Shown: in pieces, positions 61,401 to 64,000 of the stretch
Numbering within the stretch: position 1 is the first letter of the stretch
How the letters are laid out: each line of letters opens with the position of its first letter
Assembly (NCBI GenBank): GCA_965204525.1
Contig: CBDBER010000001.1
Span: 1-64,000, forward strand
Direction of reading: 5' to 3'
From: Bin5 sp965204525
Lineage (GTDB): Bacteria; Chloroflexota; Anaerolineae; Caldilineales; Caldilineaceae
DNA: 64,000 bases
Notes under the pieces: generated by a model
What the model was told of the DNA's origin: nothing
Databases searched by the model: none
What the model saw: only the letters and a program-made list of their open reading frames with translations
Made by a program: the position numbers and the translations under genes

Positions 61401-61670
61401 TTGCTCCGGCGTGAGTAAGGTCGTCTGCGCGAGGGGCGGACGCGTTACGCCGCCGTCCCAATCGGGCTGGCCCTCGCTGAGCGCGAATGGCGGCCGCTCG
61501 CCTTCGATGTAGTCGTCGACCTCGTATGCGACCAGTTCAGCCGACGCATATGACGCGGACGGACCGTCTCCAGCCGGGCTCAGTCCACTGCCTGATCCAG
61601 TTCGAGTGCAGCTCAGGGCCGCCAGCGTCAGTGGTAAGAGCAGTATCAACAGGAGAGAACGGCGGAACAT
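55464..61670 (-). CDS. Bacterial alpha-2-macroglobulin with thioester
   Basis: 2068 residues. The lipobox LAALSC predicts an envelope lipoprotein. An N-terminal MG/Ig-like array (APQLSITFNQPMVPSASHRE, YYVFDDRRIYRPGETVSVKG) is followed by a bait-like low-complexity region around residues 1290-1350 (Pro/Thr-rich, then AEMAAMDADMADESMEAGAE). Next comes the A2M core (LTRYRVMVVAVAGG) and the thioester motif CSEQ in YDCSEQIASR (~res 1568) within the TED helical domain (AMQDYGGGFPIWRRGGELWP). Such proteins trap attacking proteases by covalent capture. They are often next to pbpC, which is not seen here. The start is ATG 61670; the ribosome site is weak. Confidence 0.93.
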   Translation of the reverse strand: MFRRSLLLILLLPLTLAALSCTRTGSGSGLSPAGDGPSASYASAELVAYEVDDYIEGERPPFALSEGQPDWDGGVTRPPLAQTTLLTPEQLRTLLGRLPPVQEQEDDVEQVRLPDQILPPPRPGLALELPFPPPQAAALPDDLAPTPLAVLRFSPQGDVPLAPQLSITFNQPMVPSASHRELANEDVPVILSPEVPGRWRWVGTKTLFFEADVEGVARMPMATEYTAQIPAGTNSASGQELAEPVRWTFRTPPATLQLAHPTSLSPGAAPVLFASFDQRIDPAAVIEHAQVTARAFSYTLRLATADEIAADTRVQRLAAAALPHRWLAFVTAEPLPRDATVTVTFGAGTPSLEGPLVSAHPQSYSFQTPGPFALRQHRCGWSDGNRCPPGEPWLLLFNNPVDFKTFDPALISVEPEPDAISYDVYDHEIWIQAGTRGNTTYTVTLDAGLTDRFGQSLAEELQVRFEVGPAEAFLTAKAGGPITTLDPYAGPVFPIYTVNLNAVKVRAFRVAPEQYVDYLLWRHDHRRDDPQDPPGELVMERTLQLGSQADLMLETNVELADALGGETGHLILYVEPEPGLLASLFNRRLREMRVVSWVQVTRIGLDAFVDGDEIYVWANRLADGAPLPGVGVTLWPQDLHGTTDETGSALLTLPQNSAQLLIARAGDDEAFLPENRYEYYRTESGWNGWRRRNVTAEARYYVFDDRRIYRPGETVSVKGWIRLIERSPEGDVGLVRQGGLTRLSYVVRDESNNRIDAGFVSLNALGGFHFQFDLPENVNLGYAWIELEPAAGFAGADQARHYHEFRIQEFRRPEFEVSARLSEGPHIAGGRALATVSASYFAGGPLPNAEVTWEVEATSGAYEPPNWSGFTFGKWLPWWGHDDGSGYLGRAAFTSRTGAGGEHSLRIDFLTGATAGNGAAPPGQENVRPFPLHVAASATVFDLNRQAWSSGAGLLLHPADLYVGLRTERYFVEQGDPLSVEVVVTDIDGNAVAGHSAVVRAARLGWVYREGRWREIEKEAQECTVETTAAAAPDDSEHSFAACAFATPLGGEYRITATVVDGAGRRNRTELTRWVSGGQRPPRGNVAREDLQLIPDGEAYAPGDTAHILVQAPFFPAEGLVTLRRDGLVSSERFTMDGPTYTLHVPIAERYLPNIHVQVNLVGSAVRVDGAGNELPAAPRRPAYARGRLNLSVPPLSRTLRVDAAPRVQKLEPSAETTIDLSVRDARGAPVAGAEFAVVVVDEAILALTGYQLIDPVSVFYSDRGRRVGDHHSRADLVLASPQALPGATPAPTGTPQPPQTMVRQTFALEEAAPAMAEMAAMDADMADESMEAGAEAEAIRVRLDYNPLALFAPEVRTDADGKASLPVTLPDNLTRYRVMVVAVAGGNFFGSGEANLTARLPLMVRPSAPRFLNFGDSFELPVLLQNQTDEEMVAHLVVRATNAALIAKNGGSEAAGYALKVPANDRVEVRFPTQTASAGTARFQFAAVDANQPSIADAAEIDLPVFTPATTEAFALYGEIDESGALLQSLRPPVDAVPNYGGLEVTLSSTALQALTDAFIYLVRYPYDCSEQIASRILGVAALRDVLTAFDAEGLPPLAEIETAMQRDLQTLQAMQDYGGGFPIWRRGGELWPYHSIHVAHALARARLKGYGVPGEMLSLSMEYLRNVEDHFPHWYGADVRRGLSAYALYVRALLKDNDPSKARRLLDDAGLENLSLESVGWLLFVLSGDPASQQTVAEMRRLLNNRVTETAGAATVASGYGDGDYLLLHSDRRSDAVLLEALVVDQPDSDLITKLVRALLGHRTAGRWSNTQENVWVLLALDRYFNAFESQTPDFVARIWLGEQYAGGHTFAGRSAENVNLDLPMQFLQSGATRADGDLPLILQKDGQGRLYYRLGLRYAPQDLSLGPADHGFTVERTYEAVDDPADVRRDEDGVWHIRAGARVRVKLTMVAPSRRVHVALVDPLPAGLEILNPELAVTGNLPQDPDRSRGRWWWGSWYQHQNLRDERAEAFTSYLWAGVYEYSYMARATTPGLFVAPPAKAEEMYAPETFGRSATDWIVVEADQE

Positions 61671-61794
61671 GGGAATTCAACCCCTTTGGGCGCAGTCCGG
61701 CATGACCGGACATCTGCGTCACGCTTGCAATCGGGGCGCCGCGCCAGGTTGCGCGCGTCGTTGCCCGGCTGAATCCGACCAGAACCCTGGCTTA

Positions 61795-61925
61795 GAGCGT
61801 AATAAGGGAACAGACGCCGATTCGAGATAGGCGACAGGGCCGTGCTAGACGATCTTACCGCTGATCACCGGAACGGGAAAGCGGAGGGCGGGCAGCCGGA
61901 TTGCGCCGGTCAGGATTCCGGCGCC
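61795..61925. repeat. ~125-bp repeat, copy 1 (matches the window end)
   Basis: GGGAACAGACGCCG, GAGATAGGCGACA and GACGATCTTA-CGCTGATCA, followed by CCGGAACGGGAAAG and CAGGATTCC, recur in order at 63868-64000. The two copies flank the lipoprotein and small genes between them. Confidence 0.75.
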
Positions 61926-62221
61926 GTCTTACGCCTGGGGTGGACAGTCATCCGCGTATGATGTAGACAGCCGCCGGCTCTATCATTCCTGCTTGTGTCC
62001 CATTCCAAAGACGCGTCGCTTCGTGCGGAGAACTCGTTGTCGGCCGGATAACGTTTCCGCCGGTTGCTGAGTGTGCCGCGTGCAATTCCGAGCCGGTCTG
62101 CAACCCGGGCCGTATGCCGGTCACGTTCCGGTGTCAACAGGGCATAGGCAATCGGTGAATCAGAGCAGGCCTTCTTTCGGGTCCTCTCGAAATTCAGTTT
62201 TCGCAACCGGACCTTGTCCAT
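61910..62221 (-). CDS. Small basic protein, possible helix-turn-helix
   Basis: 103 residues starting immediately after the stop of the lipoprotein gene 62222-62836 (no gap). The centre, TPERDRHTARVADRLGIARG followed by TLSNRRKRYPADN, resembles a helix-turn-helix. The flanks are very basic and without structure. The last ~15 codons run into the repeat 61795-61925, so the natural end may be lost. No start-proximal ribosome site is apparent beyond coupling to the upstream gene. It may be a gene cut by the repeat. Confidence 0.4.
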   Translation of the reverse strand: MDKVRLRKLNFERTRKKACSDSPIAYALLTPERDRHTARVADRLGIARGTLSNRRKRYPADNEFSARSDASLEWDTSRNDRAGGCLHHTRMTVHPRRKTAPES

Positions 62222-62836
62222 TCATTCAGAATATTCGACGAAGAGCATGAGCAGGCTCTTGACGCATCCGATCGACTCGACGCCCTGAACAAACTCGGCG
62301 GCGGCAGCTTCCCTGATCAGGTGACGGAGAAGGGAGGGAGGGTCATATCCATAATGCTCGATCCCAAAGAATGAGAGCATGCCAATGTAGTCTGTAAGTG
62401 GTTCATAGTCCAGTGGTTCAACCCATTCTCCACAGTTGAGATTTGCCTGGACATAGAGGGGGGTTAGCTCCGCTTCGAGCGCGAGGAGTTCTGATGCGGT
62501 AAGAGGTTCATTTTCATCCACCCTCATGTTCGTCATGAACACAAGCGAATAGAGCATGTCCCAGGCTCTGCAATCGGTATCGGAAAGCGTAGGAGGCGGG
62601 GCGCCAAACACAACGCAATCGTCCGACGGGGTGGCAGGGGCGCCGGCCGGCTGAACGGTGGTGGAAATCTCGACTGATTGGGGGGCTGGCGTGTCGGTGG
62701 ATGCTGACGCCTGCGTCGCAAGGGGCGGCGGCGGTGGCATGGAGGCCGAGGACGAATCGCCTGGCAAGCTTTGCGGAATGCATGCAACTGCAAGCAGAAG
62801 GGCAAACAGGGCGCTGCCCAATATGCGCGGCGTCAT
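62222..62836 (-). CDS. Lipoprotein of the local ACxP family
   Basis: 204 residues. The signal peptide ends in LLAVAC, then a low-complexity Ser/Pro/Thr linker of ~50 residues and a helical C-terminal domain with four cysteines (DDCVVFG, DTDCRAWDML, NLNCGEWVE, SIGCVKSL). The order signal-linker-helical cysteine domain is the same as in 54231-55286, and the helical part alone corresponds to 859-1260. AAAGGAAATAG lies just before the ATG. Location in the envelope is confident; function unknown. Confidence 0.75.
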   Translation of the reverse strand: MTPRILGSALFALLLAVACIPQSLPGDSSSASMPPPPPLATQASASTDTPAPQSVEISTTVQPAGAPATPSDDCVVFGAPPPTLSDTDCRAWDMLYSLVFMTNMRVDENEPLTASELLALEAELTPLYVQANLNCGEWVEPLDYEPLTDYIGMLSFFGIEHYGYDPPSLLRHLIREAAAAEFVQGVESIGCVKSLLMLFVEYSE

Positions 62837-62953
62837 GGTCTATTTCCTTTCATCCGACTCTTTGACGGGATTGACGATAAAGCTGGTCGTGCTGCGATGA
62901 CGGGTATGTTCAATCTGCGGGATATTCTTGCGCCGGTCAACTTGACCTGCTGA

Positions 62954-63244
62954 TCATCCGCCCGAGCCATGTTCGCCCCTCTGTTTCGCCTGCATGAACT
63001 CCATCACCTGCGCCGCCAGCGCCCGGTTCGGCTCAACCGGCGCGGCTTCCGCTTCCGCCGCGTCCATCGCCGCCTGTGCGGTCGGATAGTTCGCGCCCCT
63101 TCCCCGGTCTTCGCCCGTAGCCCGATCGCGCACAACGAATGACCATAGGCCGGAGCGTTCCAACGCGACAACCGCCGCCCGCGTCCGGCTCGCAAGATCG
63201 CCGTTGATGTAGTCCCCGCGTCGCGTCAACTTCCAGCCCGTCAC
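62954..63244 (-). CDS. Small unknown protein (96 aa), phage- or element-like
   Basis: MTGWKLTRRGDYINGDLASR, then a strand-rich WSFVVRDRATGEDRGRGANY and a helical AQAAMDAAEAEAAPVEPNRA tail. It overlaps the end of the upstream gene as ATGA (63241-63244), so the two are coupled. Small paired genes of this kind with a residue-modification-like fold occur in integrated elements, but no family is recognised. Confidence 0.6.
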   Translation of the reverse strand: MTGWKLTRRGDYINGDLASRTRAAVVALERSGLWSFVVRDRATGEDRGRGANYPTAQAAMDAAEAEAAPVEPNRALAAQVMEFMQAKQRGEHGSGG

Positions 63245-63801
63245 AGTTCCCTCCTGTAAACAGAAGACCAGTAGGCCCGTTCACCCTCAAGGATCGCATG
63301 CAGAATCTCGCCCATTTTTCGATGCTCCCGCTCCCACAGTTCCAGCCACGTCCACGCGATGCACCTTGCCAGATCGTCGATCCCGCTTGCGATCCGGAAT
63401 AGGTCCGGACTCTCTTTGCCGTGCGCGTGGTCAGGGCCGGCCGCCAGCAGGCGCGTCGCCAAGCCCGCCTTGCTGACAAGAAGGACCGGCAACTTGTGGC
63501 TTGGGCCAGGGGATACCGCAAGAGACACCAGCAGGCCCGCGCCGGTGTTGGAGTGCCCGATCCCGGCTGCCAACGTCGCGACCTCTTTCACCTCGGCCCG
63601 TATCCAGTAGCCGCCGGGAATGTCCACCGGCTTGCCGCTCTCGATAGCCTGCGCCAGCAGGGGGGACAGCAACTCGACAACCGCATCGTCCACTTGCGCG
63701 CGGGCGCTTTCCACTTCATGGCCGCTCTCCTCCGTGATATGCCGGAGGGCCGCCCGGCGCGCCGTGCGCCGCCGGTTGGCCGTCCTGTTTCGTTTGTCCA
63801 T
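63241..63801 (-). CDS. Unknown protein (186 aa) upstream of 62954
   Basis: A very basic N-terminus (MDKRNRTANRRRTARRAALR) precedes a compact domain: VDDAVVELLSPLLAQAIESG, GYWIRAEVKEVATLAAGIG, SPGPSHKLPVLLVSKAGLAT, and a C-terminal helical WTWLELWEREHRKMGEILHA. No signal peptide. It is coupled to the next gene by ATGA. No function is recognised; the basic tail suggests nucleic-acid contact. Confidence 0.58.
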   Translation of the reverse strand: MDKRNRTANRRRTARRAALRHITEESGHEVESARAQVDDAVVELLSPLLAQAIESGKPVDIPGGYWIRAEVKEVATLAAGIGHSNTGAGLLVSLAVSPGPSHKLPVLLVSKAGLATRLLAAGPDHAHGKESPDLFRIASGIDDLARCIAWTWLELWEREHRKMGEILHAILEGERAYWSSVYRREL

Positions 63802-63867
63802 GCGTTCAGCCCCCGCAAGTGGTCAGCCCCGGATCGCATCGTCGCCCCGCTGAAACCGCCTCAGAAC

Positions 63868-64000
63868 CTGATTATGGAGCGCAACAAGGGAACAGACGCC
63901 GCGCCGAGATAGGCGACAAGGACGTGCCAGACGATCTTATCGCTGATCACCGGAACGGGAAAGGGAGGACGGGCAACCGGATGGCGCCGGCCAGGATTCC
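63868..64000. repeat. ~125-bp repeat, copy 2, running to the window end
   Basis: Same ordered blocks as 61795-61925. The last visible bases, CCAGGATTCC, match the end of copy 1, so the repeat may extend beyond the window and could be the border of a larger duplicated or mobile unit. Confidence 0.75.

Noticed and set aside
1..64000. tRNA, rRNA or a replication origin
   Set aside because: No TTC-loop or cloverleaf pattern, conserved rRNA stretch or DnaA-box cluster was noticed by eye. A tRNAscan or Rfam search could still find something.

Overview
The window looks like the accessory part of a GC-rich bacterial chromosome. Chloroflexota (Caldilinea/Anaerolinea-like or a sponge- or marine-associated relative) is my best guess. 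That rests on the style of the SDR, the HAO-like cytochrome, the type ISP enzymes and the abundance of toxin-antitoxin and Fic genes. It is an inference, because no rRNA or tRNA gene is visible. The annotation is read directly from sequence and protein motifs; no database search was run.

Layout. 0-3 kb: end of an MFS exporter, a small lipoprotein, gene debris and a divergent SDR. 3.1-13.3 kb: a metal-homeostasis region with znuA-znuC-znuB, an unrecognised gene, three COG0523 (CobW-type) GTPases, a WD40 protein and a Fur-family regulator (Zur). Two duplicated sigma70-type promoters each carry the same GTTGCAR-N4-TTGCAAC operator just after the -10 box. Around each promoter a fur-znuA unit was duplicated and then lost reciprocally: fur decayed at 3.2 kb and znuA decayed at 10.7 kb. 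13.4-27.3 kb: a defence and addiction island with Fic, a HEPN protein, a type ISP restriction-modification enzyme, a PD-(D/E)xK-HEPN fusion, Phd/Doc and many remnants. 27.4-31.6 kb: an octaheme HAO-like cytochrome, its membrane neighbour and a glutamate dehydrogenase. 31.7-35.4 kb: three tiny membrane proteins and an M16 peptidase. 35.4-46.4 kb: repeats, IS3 ends, an ISP/Fic chimera of fragments, a tyrosine recombinase, an LRR lipoprotein with one nonsense codon and a TPR protein. 47.3-55.3 kb: a solute-binding lipoprotein, a complete IS701-type element with 13-bp ends and a CTAA target duplication, MNT/HEPN debris, a PQQ-type sugar dehydrogenase, a broken GT39 and a lipoprotein. 55.5-64 kb: a 2068-residue alpha-2-macroglobulin with a CSEQ thioester motif, a lipoprotein, small unknown genes and a repeat that also forms the window end.

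Two patterns stand out. First, at least three toxin-antitoxin loci (HigB/HigA at 14.3 kb, an NTase/XRE pair at 22 kb, BrnT/BrnA at 26 kb) keep the toxin start codon and the ATGA or overlap coupling to an apparently intact antitoxin, while the catalytic core of the toxin has been deleted. Further loci (1.8, 44.5, 50.0 and 54.0 kb) hold only pieces. Second, dispersed repeats (the solo 5' end of an IS3 element, a ~250-bp hairpin repeat, and duplicated ISP, Fic and fur-znuA segments) tie distant positions together and mark this as a rearranging region in which segments were copied and then trimmed.
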